Source of the DNA: Sphingomonas sp.
GTDB taxonomy: Bacteria > Pseudomonadota > Alphaproteobacteria > Sphingomonadales > Sphingomonadaceae
NCBI GenBank assembly: GCA_002707985.1
Contig: PAOI01000031.1
Span: 4,022 to 50,610 of the forward strand
Direction: 5' to 3'
DNA length: 46,589 bases
In this document: in pieces, positions 33,810 to 41,890 of the stretch
How the letters are laid out: every line of letters begins with the position of its first letter
Position numbering within the stretch: the stretch's first letter is position 1
Translations under genes and position numbers: made by a program
Notes under the pieces: generated by a model
Told to the model about the DNA's origin: nothing
What the model saw: the letters and a program-made list of their open reading frames with translations, nothing else
Database searches by the model: none

Positions 33810-35789
33810 GTGACTGCCTATCCCCACCTCTTCTCCCCGGTGCGTGTTGGGGGGCTGACGCTCCCCAACCGCATTGTTCATGCGTCGACCTCGACGCATT
33901 ATGCCGACCGCGGCCGGGTCACCGACCGGCTGATTTCCTATTACGCCAATCGCGCCCGGGGCGGCGCTTCGCTGTTGGTCAGCGAGCCGATGGGCATGCT
34001 CCACTGGCAGAATATTCCGACGCGCCCGGCGGTGCTTTCCGGCATCAATGCCGACATGCTGCCGCGCTGGGCCGAAGCCGTGCGGCGCGAGGGCGGGCAT
34101 ATGCTCGGCCAGATTCAGGATAACGGGCGCGGCTTTCGCGCGGGCTTCCGCAATCTGGATGCGCGCGGCGCCAGCGCGCTGGCAGACGATCTGAGCTGGA
34201 CGGTGCCGCACGCGCTCGAAACCGATGCGGTGCGGCGGATGATCGACGAATTCGTCCGATCCTGCGGCCTGCTTGCGGTGGGCGGATTTTCGGGCGTCGA
34301 GATTTCGGCAGGGCACGGGCATTTGTTCCACCAGTTCCTGTCGCGCCGGTCGAACCATCGCAAAGACGCTTATGGTGGCGATCTGAACGGGCGCACGCTG
34401 CTGCTGCGCGAGTTGATGGCGGGCATTCGCGCCGAATGCGGCAGCGATTTCCTGATCGGGCTGAAACTGCCCGCCGAAGACGGCATGCCCGACGGCATCG
34501 ATCAGGACGAGGCGCAGGCGATCACACAGGCGCTCCACGCCACCGGCAATATGGATTACCTCACTTATTGCTGGGGCAGCCATTCGGACACGCTCTACAC
34601 CCACCTGCCCGACAATCACGGCCCGCGCCTGCCCTATGTCGACACGATCGAAAAGCTCGGTCGTGCGGGTGCGCCGGGGGTGCCGCTCGGCGCGCTGGGG
34701 CTGATCACCGACCCGAATGAAGGCGAGCGGCTGATCCGCGACGGCAAGGCCGATCTGATCATGCTTGCTCGCCCGCTGGTCACCGATCCTGCCTGGCCGG
34801 TGAAGGCGCGCGAGGGGCGTGAGGCGGAAATCCGCTATTGCGTGTCGTGTAACAGCTGCTGGCATATGATCACGTCGGGCCGGGGCTTACTCTGCGACAA
34901 TAATCCGCGCGTCGGGGCGCCCGACGAGGCCGACTGGACGCCCCCGCCTGCGCCGGTGCGCAAGCGGGTGGTGGTCGTTGGCGCCGGCATTGCGGGGATG
35001 GAAGCCGCATGGGTCGCGGCGGCGCGCGGCCATGACGTGCATGTCCTTGGCGCATCGGACGACGTCGGCGGCAAGACGCGTATCCATGCGGATCTGCCCG
35101 GCGGCGAAGGGCTGAGCAGCATCTACGATTATCAGGCGCTCGCCGCGGCGCGCCATGGCGTGACGCTGCATCTGGGCCAGCGCGCCGACGCGGACGATAT
35201 CATCGCGCTCGCGCCCGACCATGTTATCCTCGCCACCGGATCGACGCCGGCATGGCCGAGTTTCCTGCCGAACGAATGGCGCGCGGAAGGGCTGGTGCCC
35301 GACATCCGCGATGCTGCGGTCATGCTGCGGCCCTATGCAACGCAGATGGAGGGTATGGCGGTGATCTGGGACGAGGATCACAGCGCCTTCACTTACGATG
35401 CCGCAGAGTTTCTGATGACCCGGTTCGAGCAGGTGACGATCCTCACCCCGCGCGAACGCATCGCGAGCGACGAATCGCTGATCGTGCGGCAGGGCGTGTA
35501 CAAACGGCTCTACAGCAAGGGCGCGCGGATCATCACCTCGGTGCGACCGCTGCCCGGCCCCCGGATCGAGGATGGCGAGATCGCGTTCGCCAATATCTTC
35601 AGCGGTGCCGAAGAAACGCTGACCGGTGTTTCCTTCCTCACCTATGCGACGCCGCGCATCCCCAACGATGCGCTTGCGGCGCCGCTGCGGGCGGCGGGGA
35701 TTGCCGTGACACTGGTCGGCGATTGTAAGGCACCGCGCATCACGCTTTCGGCGACGAGTGAAGGCTATCGCGCCGCCATGGACCTTTAA
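33810..35789 (+). CDS. OYE-type FMN / [4Fe-4S] / FAD reductase (2,4-dienoyl-CoA reductase / trimethylamine dehydrogenase-like)
   Basis: A 659-residue protein starting at GTG 33810. The N-terminal TIM barrel carries LFSPVRVGGLTLPNRIVHAST, GVEISAGHGHLFHQFLSRRSNHRKDAYGGDLNGR and MLARPLVTDP. A [4Fe-4S] motif C-x2-C-x2-C-x12-C follows (CVSCNSCWHMITSGRGLLC). The C-terminal half has the pyridine-nucleotide-disulfide fold RVVVVGAGIAGMEAAWVAAARGHDV. It would move electrons from NAD(P)H to reduce an activated double bond, or dehydrogenate an amine as trimethylamine dehydrogenase does. It is followed by an SDR and an MFS gene. Confidence 0.9.
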   Translation: MTAYPHLFSPVRVGGLTLPNRIVHASTSTHYADRGRVTDRLISYYANRARGGASLLVSEPMGMLHWQNIPTRPAVLSGINADMLPRWAEAVRREGGHMLGQIQDNGRGFRAGFRNLDARGASALADDLSWTVPHALETDAVRRMIDEFVRSCGLLAVGGFSGVEISAGHGHLFHQFLSRRSNHRKDAYGGDLNGRTLLLRELMAGIRAECGSDFLIGLKLPAEDGMPDGIDQDEAQAITQALHATGNMDYLTYCWGSHSDTLYTHLPDNHGPRLPYVDTIEKLGRAGAPGVPLGALGLITDPNEGERLIRDGKADLIMLARPLVTDPAWPVKAREGREAEIRYCVSCNSCWHMITSGRGLLCDNNPRVGAPDEADWTPPPAPVRKRVVVVGAGIAGMEAAWVAAARGHDVHVLGASDDVGGKTRIHADLPGGEGLSSIYDYQALAAARHGVTLHLGQRADADDIIALAPDHVILATGSTPAWPSFLPNEWRAEGLVPDIRDAAVMLRPYATQMEGMAVIWDEDHSAFTYDAAEFLMTRFEQVTILTPRERIASDESLIVRQGVYKRLYSKGARIITSVRPLPGPRIEDGEIAFANIFSGAEETLTGVSFLTYATPRIPNDALAAPLRAAGIAVTLVGDCKAPRITLSATSEGYRAAMDL

Positions 35790-35800
35790 GGAGTATGACC

Positions 35801-36652
35801 ATGTATCCCGATCTGGAAGGCAAGGTCGCCATCGTCACCGGCGCGGGCCGCCGCAAGGGGCTGGGCGAAGCGATTGCGCGCAAGCTGGCCGAGGACGGCG
35901 TGAAGCTGGTCCTGCACGATCTTGGCCAGACCAAGGGCGACATGGCCCCTGCGCACGGCGTCGGCGCGAGCGAGGAAATGGCGGCGGTCGCCGAGGAACT
36001 GCGCGCGATCAACTCGCATGTCTCGACCTTTCAGGCGGATATGCGCGAAGAGGCGCAGGTCGAGGCGATGGTCGCCCATGCAGTCGAAACCTATGGCAAG
36101 CTCGACATCCTCGTGAACAATGCCGGGGTCGGCTATCTGTTCGGCCCGCTGGTCGATGCGACGCAGGAAATGTGGGACACGGTGCTCAACGTGAATCTGC
36201 GCGGCGCATTCTTTGCGATGAAGCATTCGGTCCGCCAGATGCTGAAGCAGGATATTCAGGAAGGGTGGGGCCGGGGCCGCATCGTTTCGATCGGCAGCCG
36301 CGGATCGAAATCCGGTTCGGCGCTGACTTCGTCCTATATCGCGTCGAAGCACGGCATTGTCGGCCTTCCCCGCTCGGCGGCGATCGAGCTGGGGCCGGAA
36401 CAGATCACGGTCAACGCTGTCTGCCCCAACCATGTCACGACCGGTCTGGGCAGCTGGCAGAATGAATATATGGCCAAGGCGCGCGGCCAGACGATCGACG
36501 AATATCTTGCCGCGATGCGCAGCCGCATCCCGCTGGGCCGGGTCGGCGAGCCTTCGGATACGGCCAATGCCTGCGCGTTCCTCTGTTCGGGACAGGCGCG
36601 CTACATCACCGGCGAGGCGATGAACGTCTCGGGCGGCGAGGAGATGCACTGA
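35801..36652 (+). CDS. Short-chain dehydrogenase/reductase
   Basis: A 283-residue classical SDR. The start at ATG 35801 is preferred over ATG 35795 because AAGGAG (35788-35793) has correct spacing only to the second. The cofactor motif is IVTGAGRRKGLGEAI, an extended TGxxxGxG. NNAGVGY follows; the catalytic Ser lies in SIGSRGSKSG, with YIASKHG giving the Tyr and Lys. The C-terminus ITGEAMNVSGGEEM is usual. It interconverts an alcohol and ketone with NAD(P). It lies 11 bp after the OYE-type gene, in the same operon. Confidence 0.93.
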   Translation: MYPDLEGKVAIVTGAGRRKGLGEAIARKLAEDGVKLVLHDLGQTKGDMAPAHGVGASEEMAAVAEELRAINSHVSTFQADMREEAQVEAMVAHAVETYGKLDILVNNAGVGYLFGPLVDATQEMWDTVLNVNLRGAFFAMKHSVRQMLKQDIQEGWGRGRIVSIGSRGSKSGSALTSSYIASKHGIVGLPRSAAIELGPEQITVNAVCPNHVTTGLGSWQNEYMAKARGQTIDEYLAAMRSRIPLGRVGEPSDTANACAFLCSGQARYITGEAMNVSGGEEMH

Positions 36653-36675
36653 TCGCGAGCCGTCCCTTCGCCCTG

Positions 36676-37866
36676 TTGCCCGAGCCGCTGCGCCATGCGC
36701 GGTTCCGCGCGATGTGGGCCGCGACGATCGTATCCCAATTCGGCACCTTCATTCAGGTCGTCGCGACGAGCTGGGCCATGGTCCAGCTTCACGGATCGGC
36801 GACGATGGTGTCGCTGGTGCAGACGGCGGCCAATCTGCCGGTGATGCTGTTTGCGATATCGGCGGGCGCGCTCGCCGATATCTTCAGCCGGCGCAGCGTG
36901 ATGCTGGGCGCGCAGTTCGTGATGCTGCTACTGTCGGTCGTGCTCGCGGTGCTGGCAGCACTGGGCGCGCTGACGCCGATGCTGCTGCTCACGCTCACCT
37001 TTCTGATCGGATGCGGCACGGCGGTACACTGGCCCGCATGGCAGGCATCGGTCGGCGAACTGGTGCCGCGCGCGCAAATACCGTCCGCAGTCGCCGCCAA
37101 TATCGTCGGCAACAATGTCGCGCGCAGCCTGGGCCCGGCGATCGGCGGCGCGATCGTGCTGGTGGCCGGAGCGACACTGGCGTTCATCGTCAATGCGCTG
37201 TCCTATCTGGGCATCATCGCGGTGCTGTGGCGGTGGCGCCCGGAACGAACCGAACAGGCCCGGCGCGGCTATTGGGCAGTGCTGGCCGAGGGATTTCGCT
37301 ATGGCGTGACGCATCTGCGCACGCGCGGGCTGTTGATCCGGGCGGGCATGTTCAGCCTCAGCGCGGCGGCGATATGGGGCCTGATGCCGGTGGTTGCGGT
37401 GCGGCTCGATGGTGGGCCGGACCTGCTCGGCATCCTGTTCGGATGTTTCGGCGTGGGGGCGATGGGCGGCGCCGTGGCGTCGGTTATGCTGCGCAGCAAA
37501 TACGGATCGGAATTCGTACTGCGCGCCGGGATCGGTGTGTTTCTGGCCGCCGTGGCGGCGATCGGCCTGACGCGGTCTGTGCCGATTGCGATCCTGGCGC
37601 ATCTGATCGCGGGCGCGGGATGGGTGTCGACGCTTTCCACCTTCAACGTGACGCTGCAGCTGGCGACGCCGCGCGATCTGGTGGGGCGGACCATCGCCTT
37701 GTACCAGACGACGACGTTCGGCGGTCTGGCAATCGGATCGGCGCTGTGGGGCGTCGTTGCCGACCGGGTCGGTGTCGGGACGGCGCTGACGATCTCAGCC
37801 GCCTGCTTGCTGGCCGGAGTGGTTGCCGGGCTGCGTCTGCCATTGCCTCAGCACCGGACCGAATGA
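36676..37866 (+). CDS. MFS transporter (EntS/MFS_3-like)
   Basis: A 396-residue, 12-helix transporter. No ATG or GTG is available upstream in frame, so TTG 36676 is the likely start; ATG 36712 would remove part of helix 1. The opening LRHARFRAMWAATIVSQFGTFIQVVA and loop ALADIFSRRSVML are characteristic of the MFS_3 / enterobactin-exporter group. It is 24 bp after the SDR gene and in the same direction. It could export a toxic intermediate or import the substrate; the two MFS proteins here are not closely similar. Confidence 0.85.
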   Translation: MPEPLRHARFRAMWAATIVSQFGTFIQVVATSWAMVQLHGSATMVSLVQTAANLPVMLFAISAGALADIFSRRSVMLGAQFVMLLLSVVLAVLAALGALTPMLLLTLTFLIGCGTAVHWPAWQASVGELVPRAQIPSAVAANIVGNNVARSLGPAIGGAIVLVAGATLAFIVNALSYLGIIAVLWRWRPERTEQARRGYWAVLAEGFRYGVTHLRTRGLLIRAGMFSLSAAAIWGLMPVVAVRLDGGPDLLGILFGCFGVGAMGGAVASVMLRSKYGSEFVLRAGIGVFLAAVAAIGLTRSVPIAILAHLIAGAGWVSTLSTFNVTLQLATPRDLVGRTIALYQTTTFGGLAIGSALWGVVADRVGVGTALTISAACLLAGVVAGLRLPLPQHRTE

Positions 37867-37871
37867 TCGCA

Positions 37872-37889
37872 CCGCGCTTCAGAGCGCGG
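37872..37889. terminator. Hairpin between convergent MFS and GlcG-like genes
   Basis: 7-bp stem CCGCGCT / AGCGCGG with loop TCAG. The loop contains the stop codon of the minus-strand gene. Bidirectional terminator by position. Confidence 0.45.
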
Positions 37890-38274
37890 CGATGCCCGCT
37901 TCGGCGACCGATTCATCCTGCTCGGGCGTGCCGCCCGATACGCCGATCGCGCCGACCACGACGCCGTCGACACGGATCGGAACGCCGCCCGCCATCGGCA
38001 GATAATCGGTGAGCGCGAGTAGCGCCGGGTCTTCCTTGATCCGATTCTGCAGCACTGCGCTGGGCGCGCGCAGCAATGCCGCCGTGCGTGCCTTTTCCAG
38101 CGCGACCTTGCCGGTCATCAGCCCTGCACCCGCCATCCGCTGCATCGCCAGCGGGTATCCGCCATCATCGGCGATGGCGATGCTCATCGCGAATCCGGAA
38201 GCATCTGCCGCTTCGATTGCGGCATCGAGCATGCGGCGCGCGTCGTCAGGTGCAAGAACGGGTTTCGTAAGCAT
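37879..38274 (-). CDS. GlcG/HbpS family protein
   Basis: A 131-residue single-domain protein. The family blocks are AIADDGGYPLAMQRMAGAGL, KARTAALLRAPSAVLQNRI and the C-terminal GGVPIRVDGVVVGAIGVSGGTPEQDESVAEAGI. The family includes haem-binding HbpS and glycolate-operon GlcG, and is often found in catabolic operons. There is no signal peptide, so it is cytoplasmic. A role in cofactor handling or as a small accessory enzyme is possible. It is divergent from the GntR regulator gene, with about 95 bp between them. Confidence 0.9.
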   Translation of the reverse strand: MLTKPVLAPDDARRMLDAAIEAADASGFAMSIAIADDGGYPLAMQRMAGAGLMTGKVALEKARTAALLRAPSAVLQNRIKEDPALLALTDYLPMAGGVPIRVDGVVVGAIGVSGGTPEQDESVAEAGIAAL

Positions 38275-38369
38275 GAATACATCCCTATGGAAATTGATTC
38301 AGGTAAGTTAATCTTGGTGGGCAGCAGCCATGAACGATATCAAGAAGATGGGGGTGCCGGTTGTTGACC

Positions 38370-39140
38370 ATGGAAAGCGATGAGCCGGTCGGCGTCGATC
38401 GCATGCAGGCGGTGCCGCTCTATCATCAGATATTCCTTCAGCTTCGCGAAGAGATCACCAGCGGCGAGCGTGCGTTCGGATCGCGTCTTCCCACCGAGCA
38501 GGAGCTTTCGGCCCAGTTCGGCGTGTCGCGGATTACTGCGCGCCGGGCGCTCGACGAACTCGCCGACAACCATCTGGTCGAACGCAAGCGTCGCGTGGGC
38601 ACGACCGTCATCTTCCGGTCGCCGGCCAAGCCGTTCCAGGGGAATATCGAACAGGCGCTCGAATCGCTGCTGAGTTTCGGCAGGACGACTCGCGTGAAGC
38701 TGCTCGAAGTCGATCCGGTCCCGGCGCGACCGCCGATCGATGAGGCACTGCATATCGAAGCGGGTACCGAAGTGCTGCGCATCAGCCGTGTCCGCTGGCT
38801 CGAGGACAGCCCGATCGGCCATTATATCACCTATCTGCCGATGGATATCGGCGCAGGGATGACGCGGGCAAAGCTCAATTCGACGCCGATCCTGACGCTG
38901 ATCGCCGAAGCGGGGGTCCAGATCGGTGCCGCGCGTCAGACGATTTCGGCGACGCTGGCCGACGCCGGACTTTCGGCGATCCTGCAGGTCGATATCGGCT
39001 CGCCGATCCTGCGCGTCAGCCGTACCGTCGAGGATGTGCACGGGCGCCCCGTCCAGCATATCCTGGCGCAATTCCGCCCCGACAAATATCAGATCACGCT
39101 CGATCTCAATTCCCCCAGCGGCGACGTGCGGCTGCTCTGA
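38370..39140 (+). CDS. GntR/HutC-family transcriptional regulator
   Basis: A 256-residue regulator; ATG 38370 is preferred over two TTG codons just before it. The N-terminal winged helix (about 15-82) contains PLYHQIFLQLREEITSGERAFGSRLPTEQELSAQFGVSRITARRALDEL and a wing with RRVGTTV. The C-terminal UTRA effector domain (about 100-250) contains ISRVRWLEDSPIGHYITYLP and a final YQITLDL strand. HutC-type proteins bind palindromes and are released by a pathway metabolite. It is the only regulator in the locus and the best candidate to bind the six palindromes described here. Confidence 0.93.
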   Translation: MESDEPVGVDRMQAVPLYHQIFLQLREEITSGERAFGSRLPTEQELSAQFGVSRITARRALDELADNHLVERKRRVGTTVIFRSPAKPFQGNIEQALESLLSFGRTTRVKLLEVDPVPARPPIDEALHIEAGTEVLRISRVRWLEDSPIGHYITYLPMDIGAGMTRAKLNSTPILTLIAEAGVQIGAARQTISATLADAGLSAILQVDIGSPILRVSRTVEDVHGRPVQHILAQFRPDKYQITLDLNSPSGDVRLL

Positions 39141-39163
39141 CGCGCATTCGCATCGCGCGTGAT

Positions 39164-39183
39164 TTGCTATAGATATATAACAA
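39164..39183. promoter_or_regulatory. Candidate operator D of the catabolic regulon
   Basis: TTGCTATA-GATA-TATAACAA, 7 of 8 arm positions symmetrical. It lies between the regulator gene and the VOC gene, 54 bp before the VOC start. Confidence 0.65.
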
Positions 39184-39236
39184 TAGCAAGCGTACACCTA
39201 CGCCCGGCGCCATAGCGGCAACCGAGCGGAGGGCAT

Positions 39237-40169
39237 GTGAACGACTGGACGACAGACACGCAGCCCGGGCTGCTGCGGATCGCTGCCGCAACCACGGCGA
39301 CGCCCGACATCGATGCGTCCGAACGGGCGTGGTGCGACTATCTGGGCCACCGCGTGGTCGAGCGCGGCACCGTTCCTGCCGCGCTCGCCGCCAGTTGGGA
39401 AGCACCGGCAAGCGCGGGCGCGCCGATGGTGACGCTGGTGCCCGAAGGTGAAAGCGATGTGTTCGTCCGGCTGGTGCAGACGCCGGCGCCGCGAGGCTAT
39501 CGCCCGCTCACGACATTCGGATGGAACGCGTTCGAAATCATCGTCGACGATGTGTACGCGCTCGCCGACCGGCTCGCCGATTCGCCGTTCGAGATTATCG
39601 GCCCGCCAAAACCGCTGCAGTTCATGCCGTCGATCGTTGCGATGCAGGTGCGCGGCCCGGCGAACGAATGCCTCTATTTCACGATGGAAAGCGGCGATCG
39701 CGACACGTCGATCCTGCCGCCGCCCGCCGGGTTTGTCGGGCGGACCTTCATTGTCGTGATGGCGGGATGGGACTTCAACGCGCTGCTGCGCTGGTATGTC
39801 GACAAGTTCCAACTGCGCGAACGCCCCGTGCGTCAGAGTAAAGTCGCGGTGATCCAGGCCGCGCAGGGGCTCGATCCGGAGCAGACGATCGAGCTGAGCG
39901 CGATCGGCATGCGCCAGCGCGGCAATCTGATCGAACTCGACGCCTATCCGACGGGCGCCGGTTTCCCGGCCGGACCGCGCCCGACGATCGCAGGGCATTT
40001 GCCGCCCGGCAATGCCATCGCCAGCTTCGAAGTCGAATCGATTGCGCCGTTCGCCGACGCGGCGATCTGGCCCCCCGCCCGGCGCGACGAGATTGTCTAT
40101 GGCGGACGCCGGACCTGCGTATTGCGCGGGCCCGCGGGCGAACTGGTCGAACTGATCGAAGCGGATTAA
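39237..40169 (+). CDS. VOC (glyoxalase/extradiol-dioxygenase fold) family protein
   Basis: A 310-residue protein from GTG 39237 with GCGGAGGGC upstream. It contains repeated VOC modules: LLRIAAATTATPDIDASERAWCDYLGHRVV, then FGWNAFEIIVDDVYALADRL, then FIVVMAGWDFNALLRWYVDKFQL, then a terminal CVLRGPAGELVELIE. The metal-ligand His expected near the start of each first strand is not evident in any of them. It may therefore be a metal-free VOC enzyme, or use other ligands. It is flanked on both sides by candidate operators. Confidence 0.75.
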   Translation: MNDWTTDTQPGLLRIAAATTATPDIDASERAWCDYLGHRVVERGTVPAALAASWEAPASAGAPMVTLVPEGESDVFVRLVQTPAPRGYRPLTTFGWNAFEIIVDDVYALADRLADSPFEIIGPPKPLQFMPSIVAMQVRGPANECLYFTMESGDRDTSILPPPAGFVGRTFIVVMAGWDFNALLRWYVDKFQLRERPVRQSKVAVIQAAQGLDPEQTIELSAIGMRQRGNLIELDAYPTGAGFPAGPRPTIAGHLPPGNAIASFEVESIAPFADAAIWPPARRDEIVYGGRRTCVLRGPAGELVELIEAD

Positions 40170-40189
40170 TTGTTCTACATATAGAACAA
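40170..40189. promoter_or_regulatory. Candidate operator E (perfect palindrome)
   Basis: TTGTTCTA-CATA-TAGAACAA: perfect 8-bp arms around a 4-base centre. It begins directly after the VOC stop codon, 60 bp before the second methyltransferase. This is the best copy and defines the motif. Confidence 0.75.
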
Positions 40190-40248
40190 AATGGTTGCGC
40201 GGCGCCGCAGTTTATGATCTTCTACGGTCATAAGGCATGGGGTTGGTG

Positions 40249-41379
40249 ATGAAGGTTCGCGACGTCCAGCACGCGGTATTGCCGCAGGCAACCGCCGAAG
40301 AGCGCAGCCGCCAGGAGGCGGTGGTGATGCTCCGCAAGCTGCTCAACGCCAAAGTTCGTTCGCAGAATGTCGAGCGCTATGGCGAGGAAGCGCGGCCGGC
40401 GTTCGTCGCCGCGCATGGCCGCCTGCCGCAATCGCCCGCCGAAGTGCAGCAAGCGTTCCTGATGTCGCCCAGCTATCGCCGCTGGAGCGCCGCCAATCGC
40501 GCCGCGCAGGAAATGATCTGGGTCTCGGTCGGCGAGCCGATCTATCGCGATCTCGACCGCATGACCAAGGCGACGGCGGAACTGATCGATTCGCCGAACA
40601 AGCTGGGCAGCCTGACGCTCGATCCCGCCTACGATCCGTCGCCCGAAGTGGCGAATGTCGACATTCATCTTCAGCCCGGCGGCTATGCCATGGACAATGG
40701 CGACTATGACGTCGTTGCCGGCGCGCTGTACGAATGCGGCGGCAATGTCTTTTCCTTCGGCCAGGGAATCGGTCGCGGGGACAGCAAGGCAGGCGTCGTT
40801 CAAAAGCTTCTGGAAGAGCATTTCGGTGGTTTCACACCGCAGAAGATGCTCGATATCGGGTGCTCGGCAGGCGCGGCTTCGGCCGCCTATGCCGCGCACT
40901 GGCCGCAATCCGAAGTGCATGCGCTCGATCTGGGCGCAGGCATGCTCCGCTACGCGCATGCGCGTGCGGAGTCCCTCGGAGTCGCCGTCCATTTTCACCA
41001 GATGGACGCGTCGGAGCTCAAGTTCGAAAAGGACAGCTTCGACCTCGTGGTCTCGCACAATCTGATGCACGAAATCGGAGAGGAGAAGCGTCGCAAGATG
41101 ATCGCCGAATCCTTCCGCGTCGTTCGTCGGGGCGGAATCGTCATCCATCAGGATGTCGCCATCCGAAACCAGCCGACGATAGTGCATCAGGTTGAGCGGG
41201 ACTGGGATACCCATTTCAACGGCGAAGTGCATTGGAACACCTATGCCACCGCCGATCTGCGCGCCGACATGATCGCCGCCGGGTTCCCGGCGGATACCGT
41301 GATCGAACATGATCTCGCCGCGCTGCAGGGCTTCGCCAATAATCGCTGGTACGCGATCAGCGGACGGAAGCCCGCCTGA
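40249..41379 (+). CDS. SAM-dependent methyltransferase with unusual N-terminal domain (paralogue 2)
   Basis: A 376-residue protein from ATG 40249 with GGGG upstream (ATG 40237 is the alternative). Residues 1-185 match the N-terminal domain of the methyltransferase at 24872: SPSYRRWSAANRAAQEM and VDIHLQPGGY. The methyltransferase core has MLDIGCSAGAASAAY (200-214), HALDLGAGML, FDLVVSHNLMHEIG and VVRRGGIVIHQD. The C-terminal DWDTHFNGEVHW repeats the WDT-x2-N-x-E-x-H signature. It is probably co-transcribed with the small coiled-coil gene two bases after it. The acceptor is unknown. Confidence 0.85.
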   Translation: MKVRDVQHAVLPQATAEERSRQEAVVMLRKLLNAKVRSQNVERYGEEARPAFVAAHGRLPQSPAEVQQAFLMSPSYRRWSAANRAAQEMIWVSVGEPIYRDLDRMTKATAELIDSPNKLGSLTLDPAYDPSPEVANVDIHLQPGGYAMDNGDYDVVAGALYECGGNVFSFGQGIGRGDSKAGVVQKLLEEHFGGFTPQKMLDIGCSAGAASAAYAAHWPQSEVHALDLGAGMLRYAHARAESLGVAVHFHQMDASELKFEKDSFDLVVSHNLMHEIGEEKRRKMIAESFRVVRRGGIVIHQDVAIRNQPTIVHQVERDWDTHFNGEVHWNTYATADLRADMIAAGFPADTVIEHDLAALQGFANNRWYAISGRKPA

Positions 41380-41381
41380 CC

Positions 41382-41705
41382 ATGACCAGCAAGACCGAAG
41401 CGCTTTCGGCGCTGATCGCTTCTGCACGCGGGGACCGCCCGACCAGCCTCGAAAGCCGCGAGGCCGAGGAAGTGCTCAACATCGCGCTGGCGCTGACCGT
41501 CGAACTGGCGGTTTCCAACGACCGGATCGACCGGCTCGAACGGCTGGGCGCAGAACTGCGCGGCGAGCCGGTCGAGGAACTGCGCGACATTCGGTATGAC
41601 GGTGATATCGCGCAGGAACGCTATGACGCGACCGAAGCGCTGCTGATGCGCGCGCTGCGCGTGATCCTCGATCCGCGCGGGCCCGCCACGTTCGCCAAAG
41701 AGTAA
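41382..41705 (+). CDS. Small coiled-coil protein (paralogue 2)
   Basis: A 107-residue hypothetical that starts two bases after the methyltransferase stop. The central amphipathic helix LALTVELAVSNDRIDRLERLG matches that of the protein at 33514 (FLLELMAETAALRERVDTIERLL). The next segment RYDGDIAQERYDATEALLMRALRVI corresponds to its C-terminal helix. No known domain is recognised. Both copies sit next to a locus enzyme gene, suggesting that each serves as a partner subunit. Confidence 0.72.
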   Translation: MTSKTEALSALIASARGDRPTSLESREAEEVLNIALALTVELAVSNDRIDRLERLGAELRGEPVEELRDIRYDGDIAQERYDATEALLMRALRVILDPRGPATFAKE

Positions 41706-41716
41706 AAAGAGAAGGG

Positions 41717-41872
41717 CAGGGCTTCGACAAGCTCAGCCCAAACGGGCGGTTTTTGGGGCACTGGTCGCGCCAGGCATCTTCCGCTTGGGCTGAGCCTGTC
41801 GAAGCCCTGTATTTCTTTCCGCATCGTGGCGTAAGAACAGCGCAGCACTTCGACAGGCTCAGCCCGAACGGG
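41717..41872. repeat. Three REP-like units between convergent operons
   Basis: Units at about 41719-41746 (GGGCTTCGACAAGCTCAGCCC), 41783-41809 (inverted: GGGCTGAGCCTGTCGAAGCCC) and 41847-41872 (CTTCGACAGGCTCAGCCCG). They are the same family as 2015-2092. Adjacent opposite copies can pair into long hairpins and probably end transcription from both sides. Confidence 0.85.
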
Positions 41873-41890
41873 CACTCCACCGGAGCGAGA

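Noticed and set aside
38275..38369. Search for a seventh operator between GlcG and the GntR gene
   Set aside because: No stretch matches the 8-4-8 pattern convincingly, so autoregulation of the regulator is not claimed.
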